Assembly (NCBI GenBank): GCA_004525155.1
Contig: SPDA01000127.1
Location: forward strand, 1 to 6,184
Length of the DNA: 6,184 nucleotides
Source: Spirochaetales bacterium
GTDB lineage: Bacteria > Spirochaetota > Spirochaetia > SPDA01
Direction: 5' to 3'
Part shown: positions 1 to 5,501 of the stretch, one piece after another
How positions within the stretch are numbered: the stretch's first letter is position 1
Layout: each line of letters starts with the position of its first letter
The notes under the pieces: generated by a model
Told to the model about the DNA's origin: nothing
Database searches by the model: none
The model's input: only the letters and a program-made list of their open reading frames with translations
Program-made: the position numbers and the translations under genes

Positions 1-446
1 CGGTGGGCATAGTATATGGGAGCCGGCATAAGCGTCGGTGTTTCCTTGCACGCGAAACCGAACATCATTCCCTGGTCTCCTGCACCCTGTTCGCCCTTAA
101 ACAGCCCGGAACCGGATACGCCCTGGGAAATATCCGGAGACTGTGAATGAACTGTATTGATTACGGCCATGGACTGATAATCCAGCCCGTATTCAGGTTT
201 ATCATAACCTATTTTTTTAGCGACACCCCGTACTACTTCCTGGAAGTCAACATACGTCTCGGTGGTTATTTCTCCGCCGACCCATACCATACCTGTGGTC
301 GTAAATGTTTCACACGCGACCCTGGATTGGGGATCGTCCCGCAGACAGGCATCAAGAATGCCGTCGGATACCTGATCCGCAAGTTTATCTGGATGGCCCT
401 CGCTCACCGACTCCGATGTAAAAAGATATCTCCTGTTGTTTGCCAT
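1..446 (-). CDS. metK: S-adenosylmethionine synthetase, N-terminal part (cut by window edge)
   Basis: Methionine adenosyltransferase makes S-adenosylmethionine from ATP and methionine in the cytoplasm. I translated 148 residues from the ATG at 446 to the left edge; the usual length is about 385-400, so more than half is missing. Visible family signatures are [13 protein letters not shown] (residues 9-21, containing the catalytic His18 and ATP/metal ligands Asp20 and Lys21), [17 protein letters not shown] (44-60), QSPDISQGV (102-110) and the GAGDQG loop (121-126) followed by MMFGFA. The start is supported by a GAGGA ribosome site at 454-458 with a 7-nt spacer. The gene follows ahcY after 18 nt, so the two are almost surely co-transcribed and coupled in function: MetK makes the methyl donor and AhcY removes its by-product. 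No frameshift or odd residue is seen in the visible part. Confidence 0.97.
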   Translation of the reverse strand, partial: MANNRRYLFTSESVSEGHPDKLADQVSDGILDACLRDDPQSRVACETFTTTGMVWVGGEITTETYVDFQEVVRGVAKKIGYDKPEYGLDYQSMAVINTVHSQSPDISQGVSGSGLFKGEQGAGDQGMMFGFACKETPTLMPAPIYYAH

Positions 447-464
447 TTATTGTTCCTCGTTCAA

Positions 465-1892
465 TTAATATTTATAGTGTTCAGGTTTATAGGGTCCATC
501 CAGGGGTACGCCGATATAATCAGCCTGTGCCTTGGAGAGTTTCGTCAATATAACGCCTATTTTTTCAAGATGCAGCCTTGCCACTTCTTCATCAAGCTGC
601 TTCGGAAGCACGTACACACCGGGTTTGTATTTGTCCCGGTTTGCCCAGAGATCCAGCTGAGCCAGGACCTGGTTGGCGAAGGAATTGGACATGACAAAGG
701 AGGGATGGCCGGTGGCACAGCCCAGATTGACCAGCCTGCCTTCCGCAAGAATGAATATTTCATGCCCGTCAGGGAAGGTATAGCGGTCTACCTGCGGTTT
801 TATCTCTACCTTTTTAATACCAGGGTAATGGTTAAGCTTGGCAATCTGTATTTCATGGTCGAAGTGGCCTATATTGCAGACTATGGCCTGGTTTTTCATC
901 TTCTCCATATGGGAAATGGTGATGACATCCAGATTGCCCGTGGTGGTTACATACATGTCCGCCATACCGAGAGTGGCCTCAACCGTCGTGACCTCGTAAC
1001 CTTCCATGGCTGCCTGAAGCGCGCAGATGGGATCTATCTCCGTAACAATGACTCTGGCGCCCATTCCGCGGAGGGATTGTGCGGAACCTTTGCCCACATC
1101 GCCGTAGCCGCATACAACTGCCGTTTTACCGGCAACCATGACATCAGTAGCGCGCTTAATACCGTCCAGCAATGATTCCCTGCAGCCGTAAAGATTGTCG
1201 AATTTCGATTTCGTTACCGAATCATTCACATTGATGGCAGGAACCAGCAGAGTTTTTTCTTTTGCCATTTTATAGAGCCTGTGGACACCGGTAGTGGTTT
1301 CTTCAGAAACCCCGCGCCAGTCCTGTACGAATTTCTGCCATTTGTCCTTCCGAGTCTCCCGGACTTTTTTAAGGCAGGCAAGCAGTTCCCGTTCGTCGAC
1401 ATTTTCGACTTTTCTATCGAGAAGCTTGGGATTCTTCTCCGCTTCAAACCCTAAATGAAGCATCAGGGTGGCGTCTCCCCCGTCGTCAACGATCAGCTGA
1501 GGACCCTTACCTTCGGAAAAGGTGAGGGACTGGTCGAGGCACCACCAGTATTCGGCAAGGGATTCTCCCTTCCACGCGAAAACCGGAACGCCCTTCGGCT
1601 TTTCGAGGGTGCCGTTTTTTCCTATTGCTACAGCCGCCGCCGCATGGTCCTGGGTAGAAAAGATATTACAGCTGGACCAGCGCACATCCGCCCCTAATTC
1701 CACAAGGGTTTCAATAAGCACGGCCGTCTGAATGGTCATATGCAGCGATCCGCTTACACGAACGCCTTTTAACGGTTTTTTCTTTCCGTATTTCTTACGT
1801 ATACTCATAAGACCCGGCATTTCATGTTCCGCAACTTCTATTTCCTTGCGGCCCCATGAAGCCAGATTTATGTCTTTAACTTTATAATCCAC
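465..1892 (-). CDS. ahcY: Adenosylhomocysteinase (SAH hydrolase), NAD-dependent
   Basis: Cleaves S-adenosylhomocysteine to adenosine and homocysteine, relieving product inhibition of methyltransferases. It is a cytosolic enzyme, tetrameric in known family members, with tightly bound NAD. The 475-residue protein is complete. Substrate-site residues are recognisable: SGSLHMT with His51, DDGGD (136-140), EETTTG with Glu198, [10 protein letters not shown] (223-232, with Lys228 and Asp232), and [11 protein letters not shown] (395-405). The NAD-binding Rossmann glycine motif is GYGDVGKG (262-269), with the acidic Glu285 after it. The C-terminus PYKPEHYKY carries the conserved Lys469/Tyr473 pair that reaches the neighbouring subunit's NAD. 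Residues about 150-190 are the extra helical insert of the long bacterial subtype, absent from the mammalian enzyme. The start is GTG at 1892, chosen because AAGGAG lies 8 nt upstream (1901-1906) and no better start is in frame. It follows jag after 21 nt, which leaves no space for a SAH riboswitch or independent leader. Confidence 0.97.
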   Translation of the reverse strand: MDYKVKDINLASWGRKEIEVAEHEMPGLMSIRKKYGKKKPLKGVRVSGSLHMTIQTAVLIETLVELGADVRWSSCNIFSTQDHAAAAVAIGKNGTLEKPKGVPVFAWKGESLAEYWWCLDQSLTFSEGKGPQLIVDDGGDATLMLHLGFEAEKNPKLLDRKVENVDERELLACLKKVRETRKDKWQKFVQDWRGVSEETTTGVHRLYKMAKEKTLLVPAINVNDSVTKSKFDNLYGCRESLLDGIKRATDVMVAGKTAVVCGYGDVGKGSAQSLRGMGARVIVTEIDPICALQAAMEGYEVTTVEATLGMADMYVTTTGNLDVITISHMEKMKNQAIVCNIGHFDHEIQIAKLNHYPGIKKVEIKPQVDRYTFPDGHEIFILAEGRLVNLGCATGHPSFVMSNSFANQVLAQLDLWANRDKYKPGVYVLPKQLDEEVARLHLEKIGVILTKLSKAQADYIGVPLDGPYKPEHYKY

Positions 1893-1900
1893 GCTATTTT

Positions 1901-1906
1901 CTCCTT
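1901..1906 (-). promoter_or_regulatory. Ribosome binding site fixing the GTG start of ahcY
   Basis: AAGGAG on the minus strand sits 8 nt before the GTG at 1890-1892. No ATG or TTG in frame lies between the jag stop and this GTG, so this site decides the start. Confidence 0.85.
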
Positions 1907-1913
1907 ATTTCTT

Positions 1914-2573
1914 TTAACGCTGCATTCCGCGGTACATGATGCGGACCTGCTTATATAATCCTTCACCTTCACTTTTTGTATCGATATCTTCCAGGTCGTT
2001 TAACGATGTATGAATCAGCCTTCGTTCAAAAGGGTTCATAGGTTCCAGCAGCCTGGATCCCCTGTTTTTCCGAACCTGATCAGCGGTTTTTCTGGCAAGC
2101 CTTATAAGGGCTTCCTCCCTTCTTCCCCTGTAACCTTCCGCGTCGATAAAGACCTTTCGCGGAATACCGAGCTTGCCGGAATAGACATTCAGGACAAGCT
2201 GCAGGGCATCGAGGTTTTTTCCCTTCTTGCCGATGAGAATACCGGAAAATCTCGACACTATTTCAAGGTTCAGTTTTTTCTCTTCCCTGGACTGGATTTT
2301 TACGTTGCCTGGAAAACCCATATGCCGGATGCATTCTTCGAGAAATTCCATGAGCTTTTTTTCATCATCATTTTCCGGTTCCATGGAGCCGGTCAGTTCT
2401 TCTTCATCATCCTGCATCTGGACTTTTATACGTACTTTCCCTTTTCTGAATAATCCTTTTTCCTGTGATTCAATAATTTCCACATCAAATTCGTCTCTAT
2501 CGATACCAAGTTTTGAAACTGCCTTATCAATGGCTTCTTTTTCGGTTTTTCCTTCGAAAATTTCTTCTACCAT
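1914..2573 (-). CDS. jag: Jag/KhpB-type RNA-binding protein (Jag_N, KH, R3H domains)
   Basis: Jag (KhpB, EloR in Gram-positives) is a cytoplasmic single-stranded RNA-binding protein, encoded beside yidC in many bacteria and tied there to cell elongation or small-RNA function. The role in this lineage is not established. From the chosen start it has 219 residues. Jag_N is at about 1-51 (FEGKTEKEAIDKAVSKLG near the start), followed by an acidic linker at 55-72. The KH domain is at about 73-146 with the GxxG loop GKKG (115-118), and the R3H domain is at about 150-215 with Arg184-x3-His188 and SEGEGLYKQVRI near the end. An ATG 24 nt upstream (2597) would add eight residues (MFIVKETH). I prefer 2573 because AAGGAG lies 6 nt before it, the upstream ATG has no clear ribosome site, and family proteins normally begin just before this xEFEGKT-like segment. 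It lies 37 nt after yidC, in the same operon. Confidence 0.93.
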   Translation of the reverse strand: MVEEIFEGKTEKEAIDKAVSKLGIDRDEFDVEIIESQEKGLFRKGKVRIKVQMQDDEEELTGSMEPENDDEKKLMEFLEECIRHMGFPGNVKIQSREEKKLNLEIVSRFSGILIGKKGKNLDALQLVLNVYSGKLGIPRKVFIDAEGYRGRREEALIRLARKTADQVRKNRGSRLLEPMNPFERRLIHTSLNDLEDIDTKSEGEGLYKQVRIMYRGMQR

Positions 2574-2579
2574 GTGTGT

Positions 2580-2585
2580 CTCCTT
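2580..2585 (-). promoter_or_regulatory. Ribosome binding site deciding the jag start
   Basis: AAGGAG on the minus strand lies 6 nt upstream of the ATG at 2571-2573. The site lies inside the reading frame that would be opened by the alternative ATG at 2597, which argues for the shorter protein. Confidence 0.8.
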
Positions 2586-2610
2586 GACAATGAACATACC
2601 TTGCCTGTAA

Positions 2611-4410
2611 TTACTTCTTCTTTTTCGGAGGTAGCTTCCTAACGATCTTCATTGGCGGAGGAATGGCATCCTTGGCCTTTTTCCTTCTCGAAGTGTAATA
2701 CTGCTGAACCATGGTTAAAACATTTGTAACAGTCCAGTACAGAATAAGCCCGGAGGGGGCATCGTACAGAATGAAAAAGAAGACAACCGGCATAAGGTAC
2801 GTCATGAGCTTCATATTGGCTCCGGTACCGCTGGCCGCACCAGGTGTCTGCATGAACTTGCTGGATAACAGCTGGGTTCCTACAAAAATAAAAGGCAACA
2901 GCCTCAGATCCGTCCATCCCAGGAAAGGAATTTTAAAAGGAGCGAAATTCCAGATGGATTCCGGCGCAGAAAGGTCGAATATCCACCAGAGAAATTTGGC
3001 ACCGCGCAGATCGAAATGACTGTTCAGCAGCCCGTACAAAGCGAAAAATATCGGCATCTGCAGAATTAGGGGCAGACATCCGCCCAGGGGACTGACACCC
3101 TCCTTCTTGTACAGGGCGGAAGTTTCCTGGTTCATCTTCTGAGGATTATCCTTGTATTTTTCCTTGATCTCGTTGATTTTCGGCGTAAGTCCCTGCATTT
3201 TGGATGTAGATTGATAACTTTTATAGGTAAAGGGAAAAAGGACAATCTTTATAACAACGGTCAGCAGGATTATCGCTACACCGTAATTCGGAATGAGACG
3301 GTAGAAGAGAACCAGTATCCATTTGAGAATACTCTCGAGCCAGCCTAAAATTCTGCTTCTGTCTACGGATTTGTCCAGGTACACATCCTGGAGCTCGAAA
3401 CGGTTCTTCGCAGCGTCATTGTACCGCACCAGGGGTTTGGCCAGTTTGGGCCCGGCGTAAAACATGAACGTATCTATCTGTTTGGAGCTTTTTATAACAG
3501 GCCTAAGAAAAAACATTTCACTGTTTTCCCGTACATTCTGGCCCACCGTTCTCCTGAAGGCATAGGTGTACAGTGTGGCGTCCGGTACTCCCAGGAGCTC
3601 AAAATATTTTCCCGATACACCGCACCAGATAAGCCTGTCAGTCACTTCCTGATAGGTGGTCTTGTTCAGATTGAGGGTTTTTCTTTTGTCATTGGCAAAA
3701 GTATAGTACCGCCGGTAATCGTACCGTCCATCGAGCTTCGCAAAGTCCGGGCCAATCTGCGGCATGGTGGCAAGACCGTAGGAAAAACCGTCGAAGTTCA
3801 AGTCGGGCGCTTCGTTGGTATTCGACTGAATGGTTACCTGCACTTCGAAAACGTATTCCCCGGGTTTGAAGGTGTATGTTTTTGACAACCGGAAACCGTT
3901 TTTTTCTCTGTCTTCACTGGACGGAAAATAATAATCCTTGTAAAAGGTAAATACGTTTTCTCCCTGCTGTGTCACATGAAACAGGTCAGTAACCGGCTTA
4001 TTGATATTTCCGCCGAAATTCAATAAAAACGCCGATTGGTTCGGATCGTTTTTAAGAATCATCTCCACCGGTTCGTCCCCGGTCTTATGCTCCTTGAGCT
4101 TGAGGGAGGTTATACCGGCTCCCCTGGTACTCAGGGTCACGAAAAATAAATCAGTTTCCGTCCGGATTTCCTGAAGAATCGCATCGTCTTCCACCGCTAC
4201 CGGAAGTCCCGCTGTAAACGAGGTGCTTTCGGCGGTGTCGCCGGTCCGGGTACCGCTCTCGCCGGAGATCTCACTTCCAGGCTGTGCTTCTGTGGTTACC
4301 TCAGTCTTGACGGCATTATCCGGCTTCGGAAAAATGATATTCTGTAAAAAAAAGCCCAATGAAATGACAACGACTGAAATAACGATAGCCAGAAGTGTCT
4401 TCTTATCCAT
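2611..4410 (-). CDS. yidC: Membrane protein insertase YidC, Gram-negative type
   Basis: Inserts and folds inner-membrane proteins, alone or with the Sec translocon. The protein has 599 residues, longer than E. coli YidC (548). TM1 is at about residues 6-27. It is followed by a low-complexity Thr/Ser/Glu/Gly-rich linker (about 31-68) and a large periplasmic beta domain (about 75-345). The conserved 60KD_IMP core follows: TM2 (about 373-394), a charged cytoplasmic hairpin KINEIKEKYKDNPQKMNQE (411-429), TM3 with PLGGCLPLILQMPIFFALY (441-459), TM4 (about 500-517), and TM5 with its surroundings (about 534-570). The positive charge in the hydrophilic groove is Lys388 (VVIKIVLFPF), where E. coli has Arg366. 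The C-terminus is strongly basic (RRKKAK, then RKLPPKKKK), as expected for ribosome contact. The ATG at 4410 has AGGAG 6 nt upstream (4417-4421). It lies 20 nt after yidD, the usual order. Confidence 0.97.
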   Translation of the reverse strand: MDKKTLLAIVISVVVISLGFFLQNIIFPKPDNAVKTEVTTEAQPGSEISGESGTRTGDTAESTSFTAGLPVAVEDDAILQEIRTETDLFFVTLSTRGAGITSLKLKEHKTGDEPVEMILKNDPNQSAFLLNFGGNINKPVTDLFHVTQQGENVFTFYKDYYFPSSEDREKNGFRLSKTYTFKPGEYVFEVQVTIQSNTNEAPDLNFDGFSYGLATMPQIGPDFAKLDGRYDYRRYYTFANDKRKTLNLNKTTYQEVTDRLIWCGVSGKYFELLGVPDATLYTYAFRRTVGQNVRENSEMFFLRPVIKSSKQIDTFMFYAGPKLAKPLVRYNDAAKNRFELQDVYLDKSVDRSRILGWLESILKWILVLFYRLIPNYGVAIILLTVVIKIVLFPFTYKSYQSTSKMQGLTPKINEIKEKYKDNPQKMNQETSALYKKEGVSPLGGCLPLILQMPIFFALYGLLNSHFDLRGAKFLWWIFDLSAPESIWNFAPFKIPFLGWTDLRLLPFIFVGTQLLSSKFMQTPGAASGTGANMKLMTYLMPVVFFFILYDAPSGLILYWTVTNVLTMVQQYYTSRRKKAKDAIPPPMKIVRKLPPKKKK

Positions 4411-4430
4411 TTTTATCTCCTGCTAAGTGT

Positions 4431-4631
4431 TCATGGTACAGGATCGTATCCCCCAGGATGGAAAGGGTGGCATCTGGCAATTCTTTTCAGGGAAAGGGCG
4501 AGCCCCTTCAAAGCTCCATATTTTTTTACGGCTGTCATGGCATATTCGCTACACGTAGGCGTATATCTGCAGCTGCTCGGTAAAATCGGCGATATCAGTT
4601 TCCGATACAGCCAAATAAGGGCAATGAACAA
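4431..4631 (-). CDS. yidD: YidD, membrane protein insertion efficiency factor
   Basis: YidD (DUF37) is a small basic protein at the inner face of the membrane that assists YidC-dependent insertion. About 66 residues are seen from the TTG at 4631. Family features are an amphipathic start ([17 protein letters not shown]), the Cys-rich core [12 protein letters not shown] (residues 20-31), and the C-terminal [14 protein letters not shown]. The stop, a TGA at 4431-4433, lies 20 nt before yidC. The start is uncertain because no ATG or GTG is available near the expected point. The TTG at 4631 has GGAG only 2 nt upstream. An ATT at 4625 has the same GGAG at 8 nt. The frame also stays open upstream through CTG codons at 4652 and 4655, giving [14 protein letters not shown] and overlapping the end of rnpA. 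The end and identity are secure; the first few residues are not. Confidence 0.9.
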   Translation of the reverse strand: MFIALIWLYRKLISPILPSSCRYTPTCSEYAMTAVKKYGALKGLALSLKRIARCHPFHPGGYDPVP

Positions 4632-4644
4632 TGCTCCGAAAGCT

Positions 4645-4998
4645 TTATTCAGCAGTCGGAAGAAGAATTCCAGCTTTTTTATAGAGGAGTAGAATTTGTT
4701 CCTTTCTTTCTCCGTAGGTCAGTTCTCCTGGGTATACAATGAATCCCAAATCATAACCAGTAATTACACTTGTTTTTGTGGTTCTAAATATCTCTCTTAT
4801 TATTCTCTTGGCCCTGTTACGGGAAACTGCATTCCCGTAACTTCTGGTGATGGAAATCAATATTCTGTTTGTTTCTAATTGATTTGCTGTTATTAATAAT
4901 TTAACACCATCCCCTGAAAATCGCCGGGCACCAGTGAATAATCTGCGGATATTCCCTCGTTTATTGATTCTCTCATTCTTAGAAAGGTTTTTTCTCAT
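4645..4998 (-). CDS. rnpA: Ribonuclease P protein component
   Basis: Protein subunit of RNase P; it binds the catalytic RNA and the 5' leader of precursor tRNAs. The length of 117 residues is normal. The RNA-binding RNR signature is clear: [16 protein letters not shown] (54-69). It is preceded by the basic N-terminus [23 protein letters not shown] and followed by [11 protein letters not shown] (81-91). The ATG at 4998 is the only reasonable start, because an in-frame TAA lies 9 nt upstream. It lies inside the last codons of rpmH (20-nt overlap) and has no Shine-Dalgarno sequence at a normal distance, so translation probably depends on ribosomes finishing rpmH. The stretch from about 4700 to 4910 is visibly richer in A+T than the neighbouring genes. 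A perfect 10-bp inverted repeat falls on the codons of the RNR signature. Confidence 0.96.
   Translation of the reverse strand: MRKNLSKNERINKRGNIRRLFTGARRFSGDGVKLLITANQLETNRILISITRSYGNAVSRNRAKRIIREIFRTTKTSVITGYDLGFIVYPGELTYGERKEQILLLYKKAGILLPTAE
4816..4841 (-). repeat. Perfect 10-bp inverted repeat (hairpin) inside rnpA
   Basis: On the minus strand GTTACGGGAA is followed by a 6-nt loop (TGCAGT) and then its exact complement TTCCCGTAAC. The second arm covers the codons for Ser59-Arg60-Asn61 of the RNase P protein, the heart of its RNR motif. No U-tract follows, so it is not an intrinsic terminator. It could be a stable mRNA hairpin or a by-product of the conserved protein sequence. Confidence 0.7.
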
Positions 4999-5134
4999 CA
5001 GAGGCGGTTAATTTTACTCTTCCTTTTCTTCTTCTTCTCATCAGAACAAGGCGGCCCCCCTTGGTTTTCATACGGGCCCGAAAACCGAATCTTCTGTTTC
5101 GTTTTGTTTTACTCGGTTGATACGTTCTTTTCAT
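4979..5134 (-). CDS. rpmH: 50S ribosomal protein L34
   Basis: L34 is a small, very basic protein of the large ribosomal subunit. I translated 51 residues from the ATG at 5134 to the TAA at 4979-4981. It begins [20 protein letters not shown] and continues with [19 protein letters not shown] and [11 protein letters not shown]. The MKRTYQPS start, GFRARM and RRRxKGR segments identify it securely. The family is usually 44-47 residues; here about seven extra residues (SDEKKPF) follow the normal LTxS end, and the last of them are encoded in the stretch that overlaps rnpA. The AAGGGAG ribosome site (5144-5150) stands 9 nt before the ATG, across a run of T. It is the first gene after the promoter at 5188-5217. 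Confidence 0.96.
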   Translation of the reverse strand: MKRTYQPSKTKRNRRFGFRARMKTKGGRLVLMRRRRKGRVKLTASDEKKPF

Positions 5135-5213
5135 AAAAAAAATCTCCCTTTATGGACGATAGTATTTCTAGGTTATTAAGGCGATAAAGTATACTTTTTT
5201 ACCGTCCGCAGTG
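5135..5213. other. Intergenic leader region between the DUF721 gene and rpmH
   Basis: These 79 nt are the longest gene-free stretch in the window. They contain most of the rpmH promoter, the palindrome over its -10 box, an A/T-rich leader, and the rpmH ribosome site followed by a run of eight T. I see no hairpin followed by a U-tract, so there is no convincing terminator for the recF-DUF721 transcript; read-through into rpmH is likely. Confidence 0.75.
5186..5197. repeat. 12-bp perfect palindrome across the -10 box
   Basis: AAAGTATACTTT reads the same on both strands and completely covers the -10 hexamer of the rpmH promoter. It could be an operator half-site pair or simply an A/T-rich coincidence around TATACT. 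Confidence 0.5.
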
Positions 5214-5217
5214 TCAA
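5188..5217 (-). promoter_or_regulatory. Sigma-70-type promoter for the rpmH-rnpA-yidD-yidC unit
   Basis: On the minus strand a perfect -35 box TTGACA (5212-5217) and a near-consensus -10 box TATACT (5188-5193) are separated by 18 nt. Transcription would begin near 5180-5182, giving a leader of about 46-48 nt before rpmH. The -35 box contains the TGA stop codon of the DUF721 gene (5214-5216), so the promoter starts inside the preceding gene. This is inferred from the sequence; there is no transcript evidence. It is the best promoter in the window and is placed as expected ahead of a ribosomal protein gene. Confidence 0.8.
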
Positions 5218-5501
5218 CTACCGGCATTTAGATAAAATCTTACGTCAGTAATCGTAAGCAGCGGATAGCTTTTCTGAACGCTCGACAGTATTTTTTTCTT
5301 CTTGAACTGCATAATCTGTATCCACCCGGGATGGTCAACTTCCACGTAGAGGGTGCCGTTACGCACATCCTTTACCCGGGAGTGACCCGCGACCTCGTCT
5401 CCGCATACCTTTTTCCAGTTGGAAAAGACAGAATCTTCGACGGTTTCGTCAAGGTTGTAGCCCTTCAATAATTGCCGTAAGGCTTCTCCCACTTTTCTCA
5501 T
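5214..5501 (-). CDS. DUF721 protein, DciA-like (probable replicative helicase loader)
   Basis: This small protein of 95 residues consists almost entirely of the DUF721 domain. Visible family features are an N-terminal helix (VGEALRQLLKGYNL), the Trp-containing segment VFSNWKKVCGDEVAGHSRVKDVRNGTL split around residues 25-51, the strand LYVEVDHPGWIQIMQF (51-66) with its conserved Trp60, and a following Lys-rich helix. DciA of this family is known in other bacteria to help load the DnaB helicase, and genes of this type often lie beside recF. The function here is inferred from family and place. The ATG at 5501 overlaps the recF stop as ATGA and has GAGGGAG 7 nt upstream (5509-5515), indicating tight translational coupling with recF. 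Unlike longer DciA proteins, it has no unstructured tail. Confidence 0.85.
   Translation of the reverse strand: MRKVGEALRQLLKGYNLDETVEDSVFSNWKKVCGDEVAGHSRVKDVRNGTLYVEVDHPGWIQIMQFKKKKILSSVQKSYPLLTITDVRFYLNAGS

Noticed and set aside
94..142. 7-bp inverted repeat CCGGATA/TATCCGG with a 12-nt loop in metK
   Set aside because: A short stem with a large loop in coding sequence is expected by chance, and no U-tract follows it.
147..1175. Long open frame of 342 codons on the plus strand
   Set aside because: It is antisense to ahcY and metK, which have unmistakable protein motifs; the translation looks like no family and has no ribosome site. It is a shadow of the codon bias of ahcY.
1893..1913. SAH riboswitch before ahcY
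   Set aside because: Only 21 nt separate jag from ahcY, far too little for the known riboswitch fold, and the space is taken by the ribosome site.
1921..2000. Possible internal promoter for ahcY at the 3' end of jag (TATATA on the minus strand)
   Set aside because: The hexamer 17 nt upstream (TACAAA) matches TTGACA at only three of six places, and the site lies in coding sequence. Too weak to annotate.
2010..2453. Plus-strand open frames over jag, yidC, rnpA and recF (for example 2010-2453, 2711-3019, 5571-5876)
   Set aside because: All are antisense to secure minus-strand genes, are low-complexity or unrecognisable in translation, and lack plausible ribosome sites.
4841..4920. Promoter-like A/T-rich motifs within rnpA that might drive yidD-yidC
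   Set aside because: No pair of hexamers with acceptable spacing was found; the A/T content alone is not evidence.
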